NCBI RefSeq assembly: GCF_026015985.1
Contig: NZ_CP110389.1
Coordinates: 4,186,001 to 4,250,000 of the forward strand
DNA from: Rhodopseudomonas sp. P2A-2r
Lineage (GTDB): Bacteria > Pseudomonadota > Alphaproteobacteria > Rhizobiales > Xanthobacteraceae
Direction: 5' to 3'
DNA length: 64,000 bases
Position numbers and translations under genes: made by a program. Every line of letters starts with the position of its first letter. Within the stretch, counting starts at the first letter, position 1. Under the pieces are notes generated by a model. The model saw nothing but the letters and a program-made list of their open reading frames with translations, ran no database searches and had not been told where the DNA came from. This document shows, in pieces, positions 50,427 to 58,913 of this stretch.

Positions 50427-50882
50427 TCAGGATGGCTTCCTGGTCCGGTGCTTCTCCCTCAAGGCGCGACGTTTCTGCTTTTCCAGAAAGTGCATCACTT
50501 CCAGCTTCAGCCCGTCCGGATCGAGGAAGTACACCGCATAATAGCCCTCGCCATAGCTGGGATAGTCGGCGGGCGCGTCGACGATCTCGACCTGCTCGGC
50601 CAGCAGAAAGGCGTAGAGCGCATCGACCTCCTCGCGCACGCCGAGCTCAAACGCATAATGATGGTAGCCGATGTCGCCGGTGTGGTGCTTGTGACGCTTG
50701 CCCGCGGCATCCGCCTCGGTGATCCAGAACAAGGTCTCGCCATTGTCCCAGCCGACCACCTTGTCGAACTCCCACTCCAGGGTGAAGCCCATGAAGCCGA
50801 GCACCTTGTCGTAGAATTGCCTGGAGCGCGCGAGATCGCTGACGCGGATGGCGAGATGGTCGATTCCGATGACCTTGACCAT
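50427..50882 (-). CDS. VOC family protein
   Basis: Glyoxalase/bleomycin-resistance-fold protein of 151 residues. The start at 50882 (MVKVIGIDHLAIRVSDLARS) begins the first module; metal ligands are probably His9 in GIDHLAI, His in GYHHYAF and Glu in DGLKLEVMH. This set resembles lactoylglutathione lyase or extradiol-type proteins. Substrate unknown. Confidence 0.87.
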   Translation of the reverse strand: MVKVIGIDHLAIRVSDLARSRQFYDKVLGFMGFTLEWEFDKVVGWDNGETLFWITEADAAGKRHKHHTGDIGYHHYAFELGVREEVDALYAFLLAEQVEIVDAPADYPSYGEGYYAVYFLDPDGLKLEVMHFLEKQKRRALREKHRTRKPS

Positions 50883-51017
50883 GGTCGTTCTCTCCGGCCG
50901 CTGCCCGCGGTGACATCGGCTGCAACGATCATCAACACGCGGCCCTGCGAGAATGCAAGACCCGCTCAACGGCGGCGTCTGCGGGTCATCGAGATGTCCG
51001 CGGTCTGGCGCGGCCGT

Positions 51018-51614
51018 TCACGGAGCCGTTGGGGCGACACGCGGCACCGGGGTTATATCGGTCGGCGGAGCAATGGTCGTCGGAGCCACGGGCGGCGCTT
51101 CTGTCGCGACGGCCGGTTCGTCGGCAACAGCTCCCGGGGGAGCGATCGGCGCGGGCGGCGCCGGCGCAACCTGGGCCGCGGGCGTGGCGACGTTAGCGGT
51201 CGGTGCGCACAACGTCATGCCGGCTGCGGCTGCGGCGCCGATCAAGGTGGCCAGCGACTTCAATTCAGGCGACTGACGGGGATCCCGCACAATCGCGCCG
51301 GCCTCGTCGACCAGCCGCGCGTTGCAGGCGCAGCTCTGAATCCCGCCGGAGGGCGTGCAGGCATCGTGGTGCATGCATGCCACGTCCAGGGCATCGATCG
51401 GGTCGGCGCCCGCGCGATTGCCGACACCGCAATAATTGCCATGGAATACCAGTTCGCCGTGCTTGACGGCGGCGGGCGTGTCGGCTGCAGCCGCCAGCTT
51501 GTCGTCGCGCTCGCCGGCCTGCGCACCGGTCATGAATGCGAGCGAGGCCGCACACAACATGAAAGCAGCAACGCTGCGCCGCAGCCGCGGGAAGAGGCTC
51601 TTGGACGTGGTCAT
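51018..51614 (-). CDS. secreted phospholipase A2-like protein
   Basis: A 198-residue exported protein. The start at 51614 (MTTSKSLFPRLRRSVAAF) gives a signal peptide ending near TGAQA (33). The mature domain has the calcium loop YCGVGNRAG (61-69) and the catalytic helix DALDVACMHHDAC (74-86), with His83-Asp84 in the place of the PLA2 His-Asp pair, flanked by Cys80 and Cys86; CACN at 95-98 adds more disulfide cysteines. The last 70 residues are Pro/Ala/Val-rich. Secretory PLA2 hydrolyses the sn-2 ester of phospholipids; activity here is inferred. It could also be a non-enzymatic relative. Confidence 0.8.
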   Translation of the reverse strand: MTTSKSLFPRLRRSVAAFMLCAASLAFMTGAQAGERDDKLAAAADTPAAVKHGELVFHGNYCGVGNRAGADPIDALDVACMHHDACTPSGGIQSCACNARLVDEAGAIVRDPRQSPELKSLATLIGAAAAAGMTLCAPTANVATPAAQVAPAPPAPIAPPGAVADEPAVATEAPPVAPTTIAPPTDITPVPRVAPTAP

Positions 51615-51809
51615 GACAGGGAGGCGTTCCGATGATGCTGGCCGACCGGCAGATCCGGTCCGCAAGAAGACGCCCGACACGCCCATCGGTTCCCTCGGGA
51701 GGTTGTCGCTCCCGGCGATCTGCACAGGTCTCAGGCAGTCGCCCTACCGTGGAGGATGCGCTCAATCGGCCACTAATGCGTTGGCAACCCCGTCGTGCGA
51801 TAGTGCGCC

Positions 51810-52307
51810 ATGACCATCCGCACCATTGTCCGCTATCCCGATCCGCGCCTGACGCTGCCCGCACAACCCGTCACCGTGTTCGACGACGCGCTGCGCGACC
51901 TGGCGCGCGACCTGCTGGACACCATGCACGCCGCGCCGGGCATCGGCATCACCGCGCCGCATATCGGCCTGTCGCTGCGGCTGGTGGTGCTCGACCTCGA
52001 CCCGGTCGATGGCGCACGCATCTATGTCAATCCGGACATCACCTGGGCCTCCCCTGAGACGATCATGCACCAGGAGGGCAGCGTCTCGATGCCCGGCGTC
52101 AATGACGACATCCAGCGCCATGCGCGGATCCGCATCAGCTACCAGGATCTCGACGGCACCCCACAGACCGAGGAGTCGGCAGGCCTGCGCGCGGTCTGTC
52201 ACCAGCACGAAATCGACCAGCTCAACGGCATGTTCTGGCTGCAGCGGTTGTCCCGCCTCAAGCGCGAGCGGCTGATCAAGCGCTTCGAGAAGATGTCACG
52301 CGGTTGA
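51810..52307 (+). CDS. peptide deformylase-like protein, probably inactive
   Basis: A 165-residue member of the deformylase fold. Motif 1 is GIGITAPHIG (44-53), close to GxGLAAxQ; motif 2 reads EGSVSMP (89-95) in place of EGCLS; motif 3 reads HEIDQ (133-137) in place of HExDH. So the metal-binding Cys and the second metal-binding His are replaced by Ser and Gln. Without these ligands normal iron-dependent deformylation is unlikely. Such divergent copies occur beside the true def gene, which is presumably elsewhere. Confidence 0.85.
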   Translation: MTIRTIVRYPDPRLTLPAQPVTVFDDALRDLARDLLDTMHAAPGIGITAPHIGLSLRLVVLDLDPVDGARIYVNPDITWASPETIMHQEGSVSMPGVNDDIQRHARIRISYQDLDGTPQTEESAGLRAVCHQHEIDQLNGMFWLQRLSRLKRERLIKRFEKMSRG

Positions 52308-52313
52308 ACGCCC

Positions 52314-52820
52314 TCAGGGGGCCCACCGCGTGAAGACGTAGTCATGGCCTTTGACGCGCGCTTCGTGGCACGCGAAGCAGGTCCGGTGCTGCGCCTCGTC
52401 GACGGGCTTGCCTGCGACAAACCTGCCAAATCCCCAGCCGCCGGTTGCCGCATATTTCCGGGAGTCCTTGACCATGATCTGGACCGTGGTCGCCGCACCG
52501 GGAACGGAGGCCGGCTCGAACTCGGGCGAGGTCACGTGCTTCCAGGCAAGCTTCGCGAGAACGGTGCCGTCCGGAAACGGCAGCGCGCCGTCGGCATAGG
52601 CCTTGATTGCCACGGCATTGCCGAGCACGGCGCGAAGCTCGTTCAGTGGCTCGGCTTCCTGCGCCGGCGCAATCAGCTGCCACTGCCGATAACCCTGCGG
52701 AATGGTGACGCCATAGATCGGCGAGGCATCGCCATTGCCGACGTTGGTTTCCGCGGCGAGCGCCGCGGCCGCCGCACATGATGCGATGGCCATGCCAATG
52801 GCGAGGTGCCTCACGCTCAT
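52314..52820 (-). CDS. cytochrome P460 family protein
   Basis: Periplasmic haem protein of 168 residues. Signal peptide to about ALAAE, then the P460 features IYGVTIPQGYRQWQLI, KHVTSPEFEPA and the C-terminal haem motif CFACH. P460 proteins oxidise hydroxylamine or NO, though many relatives have unknown roles. ATG 52820 is used; a GTG at 52829 would overlap the upstream hydrolase stop. It follows the hydrolase by about 5 bp, so they are one operon. Confidence 0.85.
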   Translation of the reverse strand: MSVRHLAIGMAIASCAAAAALAAETNVGNGDASPIYGVTIPQGYRQWQLIAPAQEAEPLNELRAVLGNAVAIKAYADGALPFPDGTVLAKLAWKHVTSPEFEPASVPGAATTVQIMVKDSRKYAATGGWGFGRFVAGKPVDEAQHRTCFACHEARVKGHDYVFTRWAP

Positions 52821-52825
52821 GTCCC

Positions 52826-53905
52826 TCACCCCCGCCCGGATGCCATGCGGTCGGCGTCGATCACTGCCTCGGCGAAGGCGCGCGGCGCCTCCTGTGGCAG
52901 ATTGTGCCCGATGCCGCCGGTGATCGCGCGATGCTCATACTTGCCCGTGAACTTCTTCGCATAGGCGCTGGCCTCCGGATGAGGCGCACCATTGGCGTCG
53001 CCTTCCATGGTGATGGTCGGCACCGCGATATCGGGCGCCTGAGCGAGGCGTTTTTCCAGATCGTCATATCTCGCTTCGCCCTCGGCCAGGCCAAGACGCC
53101 AGCGATAGTTGTGGATCGAGATCGCGACATGATCCGGATTGTTCAGCGACGCCGCGCTGCGATCGAAGGTGGCGTCGTCGAAATTCCATTTCGGCGAGGC
53201 GATCTGCCAGATCAGTTTCGCAAAATCGTGCCGATACTTGTCGTAACCCGCACGGCCGCGCTCGGTCGCGAAATAGTATTGATACCACCACTGCAGCTCG
53301 GCCTTCGGTGGCAGCGGCATCTCGTTGGCCTTCTGGCTGCCGATCAGGTAGCCGCTGACAGAGACCATGGCCTTGACGCGCTCCGGCCAGATCGCCGCGA
53401 TGATGTTCACCGTCCGCGCGCCCCAGTCGCAGCCGCCGAGGGTCGCCTTGTCGATCTTGAGCGCATCCATCAGGGCAATGATATCAATGGCCAGCGCGGC
53501 CTGCTGTCCATTGCGCGGCGTTGCCGCCGACCGGAAGCGCGTGGCGCCGTAGCCGCGCAGCGAGGGGACGATCACGCGGTAGCCAGTTGCAGCCAGCAAC
53601 GGCGCCACATCCACATAGGTGTGGATGTCATAGGGCCAGCCGTGCACCAGAATGACGACCGGCCCATCAGCGGGACCGTCCTCGGCATAGCTGACACTCA
53701 AATCGCCGGCATCGACCTGCTTCATCGCGCGGAACGAGGCATTGGCTGGGGCAGAGCCGGCAGGCAGCGTCTTTGGCACTGGCCCGGTCTGGCCGCGGGC
53801 TGAAACCGTCAGCCCGAACTGGGCGGCTGCCATGCCCAGGACGGCCGTGCCCAGGAAACGACGGCGATGGGGGTTGATATCGTCAGGCGTCCTGATGATG
53901 CTCAT
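52826..53905 (-). CDS. Tat-exported alpha/beta hydrolase, epoxide hydrolase-like
   Basis: A 359-residue hydrolase. The start at 53905 (MSIIRTPDDINPHRRRFLGT) gives a twin-arginine signal (RRRFLGTAVLGMAAAQFG). The oxyanion motif is HGWPYD, the nucleophile is Asp in GGCDWGA, and the final His lies in GGIGHNLPQEAP, a set typical of epoxide hydrolases and haloalkane dehalogenases. Export to the periplasm together with a cytochrome P460 is notable. Substrate not known. Divergent from the regulator at 53982. Confidence 0.88.
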   Translation of the reverse strand: MSIIRTPDDINPHRRRFLGTAVLGMAAAQFGLTVSARGQTGPVPKTLPAGSAPANASFRAMKQVDAGDLSVSYAEDGPADGPVVILVHGWPYDIHTYVDVAPLLAATGYRVIVPSLRGYGATRFRSAATPRNGQQAALAIDIIALMDALKIDKATLGGCDWGARTVNIIAAIWPERVKAMVSVSGYLIGSQKANEMPLPPKAELQWWYQYYFATERGRAGYDKYRHDFAKLIWQIASPKWNFDDATFDRSAASLNNPDHVAISIHNYRWRLGLAEGEARYDDLEKRLAQAPDIAVPTITMEGDANGAPHPEASAYAKKFTGKYEHRAITGGIGHNLPQEAPRAFAEAVIDADRMASGRG

Positions 53906-53981
53906 GGTGATCTCCTTGAATCCCGGCGGGAACTTTGCCGTTGTTCCCACGATGCCCGAATGATCGGACGGCCGCTTTCAG

Positions 53982-55646
53982 GTGAAAAGGATTTTCGCTT
54001 CAGACGGCGATGATTTTTCCGTTAGAACGGTTTCGCCCGCCGGGGGCAACCGCAGCGAGATCCTCATTTTGCGCTACCTTTTCGACGTTTTTGCCCTCGA
54101 CCCCAGCCGCCGGGAATTGCGCCGCGGCGAAGACCATATCGCGATCGAACCACAGGTCTTCGACGTGCTGGAGTTCCTTGTCCGATCGCGTGACCGAGTG
54201 GTCAGCCGTGACGATCTGCTCGCCGCGGTGTGGCACGGGCGCATCGTCTCGGAAGCGACGCTGAGCAGCCGCATCAATTCGGCGCGCGCCGCCATTGGCG
54301 ACAGCGGCGAGGAGCAGCGGCTGATCCGCACCCTGCCGCGCAAGGGCCTGCGTTTCGTGGGCGATGTCAGGGAGGAGGAGGCCTCCTCGGAGCCGGTCGT
54401 TAAAACAATTCCGGACAGCGAGGCGCCGGGCATCGCGGACCCGGACGGCCCGTCGATTGCGGTGCTGCCGTTCACCAATATGAGCGGCGATCCCGAGGAG
54501 GACTACTTTGCCGACGGCATCGCGGAGGAGATCATCACCGCGCTGTCCCGCTGCAGCGGACTGTTCGTGATCGCGCGCAATTCCTCGTTCACCTACAAGG
54601 GTGAAGCGATCGATATCCGCCGGGTCGGCCAGGAACTCGGCGTCAGCTATGTGCTCGAGGGTAGCGTCCGCCGCGGCGGCGAGCGGCTTCGTATCATCGG
54701 CCAGTTGATCGACGCACGGTCCGGCAATCATCTGTGGGCCGACCGCTTCGACGGCGACCGGGGCGACGTCTTCGACCTGCAGGACCGCATCACCGAGCAC
54801 GTCGTGGCGGCCATCGAGCCCACCTTGCGGCTGGCCGAGATCGAACGCCGCAAGCACAACCGTCCCGGCAAGCTCGACGCCTATGACCTGCTGCTGCGGG
54901 CCTACGCGCTGGAACATGAATTCACTGCGGACAGCCTGACCGAAGCGCTGGCCTGCCTCGACCAGGCCCTGGCCGTCGAGCCAAACTACGCGCCGGCCAT
55001 GGCCGCGGCGGCCTATTGTCATGCGCAGCGCCACTTTCAGGGATGGGTGGCGGCCGACGGAACGCATCGCGCCACGGGCATGGAGCTGGCCTGGTGCGCC
55101 ATCGAGCTCGCGCCGAGCGACCCGCAAGTGCTGTGGATGACGGCATTTGCGATCTGGAATCTCGCCGACACGCAGACCGCAAAGGATGCGGCCGTCGAAC
55201 TGTTCGGCCGTTCGCTGGCGATCAACCCGAACTCCGCGATGGCACTGTCGCTGGGCGGCTGGATCGAAACCATGCGCGGCAACCAGGGCACTGGTCGCGA
55301 GATGCTGCAGCGCGCCGCCCGGCTCAGCCCGCTCGATCCGCGCGGCTGGTTCGTCTCGGGCGCCATGGCCATCGCCGCGATCATCGACGAGAATTATCCG
55401 GAGGCTGTGGCGTGGGCGGAAAAGGCCCTGGTGCAGAACCGGCGCTACGCGGTAGCGCTGCGTGCGCTGGCTGTGGCACTGGTGAAGATCGGGCAGCGCG
55501 AGCGCGCCGCCCAAGTGGTACGGGAATTATTGAGCATCGCGCCGGATCTGACGATCGCCAAGTTCTTCGCGCGCATCCCCGTCCCTCTTGCATCGATGGC
55601 CAAGAATTACAGGGAAGCGCTCAAGGCTGCAGGCCTGCCGGAGTAA
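53982..55646 (+). CDS. CadC-like winged-helix regulator with TolB-like and TPR domains
   Basis: Soluble regulator of up to 554 residues. An OmpR-type winged helix lies at about residues 30-125 (EPQVFDVLEFLVRSRDRVVS, TLPRKGLRFVGDV), followed by the TolB-N-like segment SIAVLPFTNMSGDPEEDYFA and SYVLEGSVRR, then TPR-type repeats. Many rhizobial relatives are annotated as adenylate cyclase-like, but no cyclase domain is present. A TTG at 54069 (LRYLFDVFAL) may be the true start, as relatives begin there. Divergent from the hydrolase-P460 operon, which it may control. Confidence 0.87.
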   Translation: MKRIFASDGDDFSVRTVSPAGGNRSEILILRYLFDVFALDPSRRELRRGEDHIAIEPQVFDVLEFLVRSRDRVVSRDDLLAAVWHGRIVSEATLSSRINSARAAIGDSGEEQRLIRTLPRKGLRFVGDVREEEASSEPVVKTIPDSEAPGIADPDGPSIAVLPFTNMSGDPEEDYFADGIAEEIITALSRCSGLFVIARNSSFTYKGEAIDIRRVGQELGVSYVLEGSVRRGGERLRIIGQLIDARSGNHLWADRFDGDRGDVFDLQDRITEHVVAAIEPTLRLAEIERRKHNRPGKLDAYDLLLRAYALEHEFTADSLTEALACLDQALAVEPNYAPAMAAAAYCHAQRHFQGWVAADGTHRATGMELAWCAIELAPSDPQVLWMTAFAIWNLADTQTAKDAAVELFGRSLAINPNSAMALSLGGWIETMRGNQGTGREMLQRAARLSPLDPRGWFVSGAMAIAAIIDENYPEAVAWAEKALVQNRRYAVALRALAVALVKIGQRERAAQVVRELLSIAPDLTIAKFFARIPVPLASMAKNYREALKAAGLPE

Positions 55647-55856
55647 GCCATCTTCATGCCGCGCCGCAGCGCAGTCGCTGGTTTTCAGACGACGTCCATT
55701 TCAGTCTCGCCTCTCCAGTACAAAGTGTTACCATCGCAGCGCGACAGGATCGACCAACCGACAAGGTGAAATCGCCCGTCGGTCGTTTCGCTGCAACGCA
55801 GCGAAGCGCGGATAAGCGCGCCACAAGGCTCCGTCTGCACATGGGAGGACATGGGC

Positions 55857-56045
55857 ATGCTCGACAAGGCACCCAACGGAAACGTCACGGCGCTACTGTC
55901 CACGCTGGACAGCGCGTTGACTGCCGGCGACATTGCGCTCGCCGTTGATGCGGCTTGCGTGCCGGCAACGATCGCAAGGAGCGATCGACGCCCCGCCGTC
56001 GTCGCGCAAAGCGCGATGCTCCAGGAGAATTCATGTTCGATCTGA
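55857..56045 (+). pseudogene. remnant of flavin monooxygenase N-terminus
   Basis: A 62-codon frame starting MLDKAPNGNVTALLSTLDSA and continuing LTAGDIALAVD resembles the start of rhizobial FAD-dependent monooxygenases, which have an NTF2-like domain before the flavin domain and are about 600 residues long. After residue 33 the similarity stops and the frame runs into the next gene's leader. A GGGAGG box at 55843 shows an intact start region. Probably a deletion remnant. The family call rests on memory of related proteins. Confidence 0.42.
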
Positions 56046-56682
56046 CACTCAGCTTTGACAATGGACCGGAGCCCGACGTCACCCCCGGCGTGCTCGACCT
56101 CCTCGCCCGGCGCGGGATCAGCACAACTTTTTCGTCATCGGCGAAAAGATCGCGGACCCCGCGCGCCGGACGCTCGCCGAACGCGCGCAGGCCGAAGGCC
56201 ATTGGATCGGCAATCACACCTACACCCATTCGCTGCCGCTCGGGCGGCAGCCCGATGCCGCAATGGCCGAGAGCGAGATTACGCGCACGCAGGCCGTGCT
56301 GGGCGACCTGGCACGTCCCGAGCGCCTGTTCCGGCCGTTCGGCGGTGGCGGCCAGCTGAATGACGGCCTGTTCCGACCGTCGGTCGTGAAACACCTCGAA
56401 CAGGAGCGCTACACCTGCGTGCTCTGGAACGCGATCCCGCGCGACTGGAACGATCCCGAAAACTGGGTCGAGCGCGCGCTTGACCAATGCCGGACCCAGG
56501 CATGGACGCTGATGGTGCTGCATGATCTGCCGACCGGCGCCATGCGGCACCTGCCGCGTTTTCTCGATGCGGCAGCGGAAGCCGGCGCGCGCTTTCGCCA
56601 GGATTTTCCGCCGGACTGCGTGCCGATCCGGCGGGGCGAGGTGATATTGCCCATGACGGACTACGTTTCCAATCTGGACTGA
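56033..56682 (+). CDS. polysaccharide deacetylase family protein (frameshift)
   Basis: NodB-homology protein of about 216 residues after repair. The start at 56033 (MFDLTLSFDNGPEPDVTPG) follows CAGGAG. The frame breaks in the T-run 56128-56132; one more T gives ISTTFFVIGEKIADPARRT. Motif 1 reads SFDNGP, with Asn in place of the metal-binding Asp of TFDDGP; motif 2 is NHTYTHSLPL with the two metal histidines. The Asn change is known in relatives and may shift the substrate to small amides. First gene of a likely operon with the dioxygenase. Confidence 0.82.
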
Positions 56683-56720
56683 CAATCGCAACCAACAAAA
56701 ATACCAAAGGGAGACTAACG

Positions 56721-57629
56721 ATGCGGGACCTGACCACCGAGAGCGTCACCGACGCCGTTCTGGAGCAGATGGGCGAAACTCAAGATCCGCGGCTCAAGCA
56801 GGTGATGGAAAGCCTGGTGCGCCACATGCACGCCTTCGCCCGCGATGTCAGCCTGACGCCTGATGAATGGCTGAGGGCGATCGGCTTTCTCACCAAGGTC
56901 GGCCAAACCTGCACCCCCGCCCGCCAGGAATTCATCCTGCTGTCCGACGTTCTCGGGCTCAGTGCGCTGGTCAACCTGCTGCATGACAAGACGGCGATCG
57001 AACTGGGGACGGAAAGCAGCTTGCTCGGCCCGTTCTACCAGCAGAACGCGCCTTCGTTCGCTCTCGGCGACTCGATCGCCGCCAAGGCCGACGAAGCGCC
57101 GGAGCTGCTGCTGTATGGCCAGGTCACCGACAAGGAAGGCAAACCGTTGCCGCATGCCCAGATCCAGGTCTGGCAGACCGATGCCAAGGGCGAATACGAC
57201 CTGCAGAAATACCGTGGCGAGCACATGGACATGCGCGGCAACTTCCGCGCCGATGCCGACGGGCGCTTCCATTTCCGCACCGTCATGCCGCTCGGCTACT
57301 ACATTCCCATGGACGGGCCGGTGGGCGCGCTGATCCGCGCCCAGCAGCGCCACGGCTGCCGGCCGGCGCATATCCACTTCCTGATCGGCGCCGACGGCTA
57401 CCGCGAGCTGGTCACGGCGATCTACCTGTCGAACGATCCGCATATCGATTCCGATACGGTGTTCGGCGTGTCGAGCTCGCTGGTGGTGACGCCGCGCGAC
57501 AACGATGCGGACGCGCCGGTCAAGGGCTTGCCGGCCATCCGCTACGACTTCCGCCTTGGCGTGGCCTCGGACGACGAGACCGGCCGCGTCGGCGCCGACC
57601 CGTCGCAAATCCTCGCGATGGCGGGGTAA
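56721..57629 (+). CDS. intradiol ring-cleavage dioxygenase (hydroxyquinol/catechol 1,2-type)
   Basis: Iron(III) enzyme that opens catechol-type rings between the hydroxyls. 302 residues: N-terminal dimerisation domain (about 1-100, with EWLRAIGFLTKVGQ) and catalytic domain. Expected iron ligands are Tyr in GEYDLQKY, Tyr in LGYYIPMDGP, and the two His in RPAHIHFL. The long N-terminal domain suits catechol or hydroxyquinol 1,2-dioxygenases rather than protocatechuate 3,4-dioxygenase. A good GGGAG box precedes it. Five bp before the binding-protein gene. Confidence 0.9.
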   Translation: MRDLTTESVTDAVLEQMGETQDPRLKQVMESLVRHMHAFARDVSLTPDEWLRAIGFLTKVGQTCTPARQEFILLSDVLGLSALVNLLHDKTAIELGTESSLLGPFYQQNAPSFALGDSIAAKADEAPELLLYGQVTDKEGKPLPHAQIQVWQTDAKGEYDLQKYRGEHMDMRGNFRADADGRFHFRTVMPLGYYIPMDGPVGALIRAQQRHGCRPAHIHFLIGADGYRELVTAIYLSNDPHIDSDTVFGVSSSLVVTPRDNDADAPVKGLPAIRYDFRLGVASDDETGRVGADPSQILAMAG

Positions 57630-57634
57630 GCGTC

Positions 57635-58849
57635 ATGAAACGCCTGCTCTCCGGACTGGCCCTCACGGGCCTGCTCACAAGCGCGACCATCGCCAGCGTC
57701 CACGCCGCGCCGCCGTCCAATCCGGTGAAGCTCGGCGTCATCACCGACATGACCGGCAGCCTGTCCGCGCAAAGCGGGCGCGGCTCGGTGATTGCCGCAC
57801 AAATGGCGATCGACGACTGCCTCGCCAAGGAATGCGCGGGGATGAAAGTCGAGCTGCTGTCCGCCGATCACCAGAACAAGCCGGACATCGCCGTCAACAT
57901 CGTCCGCAAATGGATCGACGTCGATGGCGTCGATGCGGTGACCGACATCATCCAGGCCGGTGTCCAGCTCGCGATTCAGAACCTGATGAAGGAAAAGAAC
58001 CGCATCGCTTTGTTCCCCGGCGGCACGGCACGGCTTGCCAATGAGGACTGCGCGCCCAAGACCAGCGTGCTGTGGATGTGGGACACCTATGGCCAGGCCG
58101 TCGGCATCACCCGCCCGCTGGCGAAGCCCGACAGCTCCTGGTACTTCGTCGCCGCCGACTATGCCTTCGGCAATTCGCTGATCGCCGATGCCACCGGTCT
58201 GGTGCAGCGCGCCGGCGGCAAGGTGGTCGGTTCGGTCAAGCACCCGTTCAACGCCACCGGCGATTTTGCGTCCTACCTGCTGCAGGCGCAATCCTCGGGC
58301 GCCGGCATCGTCGCCATCGGCTCGACCGGCGGCGATCTCATCAACATGCTCAAGCAGGCGCGGGAATTCGGGCTCGGCAAGGACAAGCAGAAGGTCGCCA
58401 GCTTCGTGCTCACTCTGCCCGACGTCGCGGCCCTCGGCCTCGACATCACCCAGGGCATCACCGTCAACGAGGCCTTCTACTGGAATCTGGACGCGCAAAG
58501 CCGCGCCTTCGGCAAGCGCTTCTTCGAACGCTACCAGGGCATGCCATCGACCATCCAGGCCGGCGTCTATTCCGTGACGCTGCACTATCTGAAGTCCGTC
58601 GCCGCCGCCGGCACCACCGACACCGCGGCGGTGATGGCCAAGATGCATGAACTCCCGATCTCCGATGCCACCGTGCGCAACGCCACCTTGCGCGTCGACG
58701 GCAGGATGGAGCACGACTCCTATCTGTTCCGGGTCAAAACACCCGCCGAGAGCAAGGAGCCTTTCGACTTCTACGAGTTGCAGGCGACGATTCCGGCCAA
58801 GGAGGCGTTCCGGCCGTTGACGGAGAGTGTTTGTCCGGCGTTGAAGTAA
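57635..58849 (+). CDS. Liv-type ABC substrate-binding protein in catabolic cluster
   Basis: Periplasmic receptor of 404 residues with signal peptide MKRLLSGLALTGLLTSATIA ending near VHAA. Shares SADHQNKPDIAVNIVRKW with the receptors at 22.5 and 42 kb but differs in the binding cleft. It begins 5 bp after the dioxygenase, so it likely binds an aromatic or related compound degraded by this cluster. No permease is adjacent. Confidence 0.9.
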   Translation: MKRLLSGLALTGLLTSATIASVHAAPPSNPVKLGVITDMTGSLSAQSGRGSVIAAQMAIDDCLAKECAGMKVELLSADHQNKPDIAVNIVRKWIDVDGVDAVTDIIQAGVQLAIQNLMKEKNRIALFPGGTARLANEDCAPKTSVLWMWDTYGQAVGITRPLAKPDSSWYFVAADYAFGNSLIADATGLVQRAGGKVVGSVKHPFNATGDFASYLLQAQSSGAGIVAIGSTGGDLINMLKQAREFGLGKDKQKVASFVLTLPDVAALGLDITQGITVNEAFYWNLDAQSRAFGKRFFERYQGMPSTIQAGVYSVTLHYLKSVAAAGTTDTAAVMAKMHELPISDATVRNATLRVDGRMEHDSYLFRVKTPAESKEPFDFYELQATIPAKEAFRPLTESVCPALK

Positions 58850-58913
58850 GCGAAGCGGTGCGATATTGCGGGAGCAATCGTCGCACCGCTGCTGCCGGCG
58901 TGGAGGATCAATC

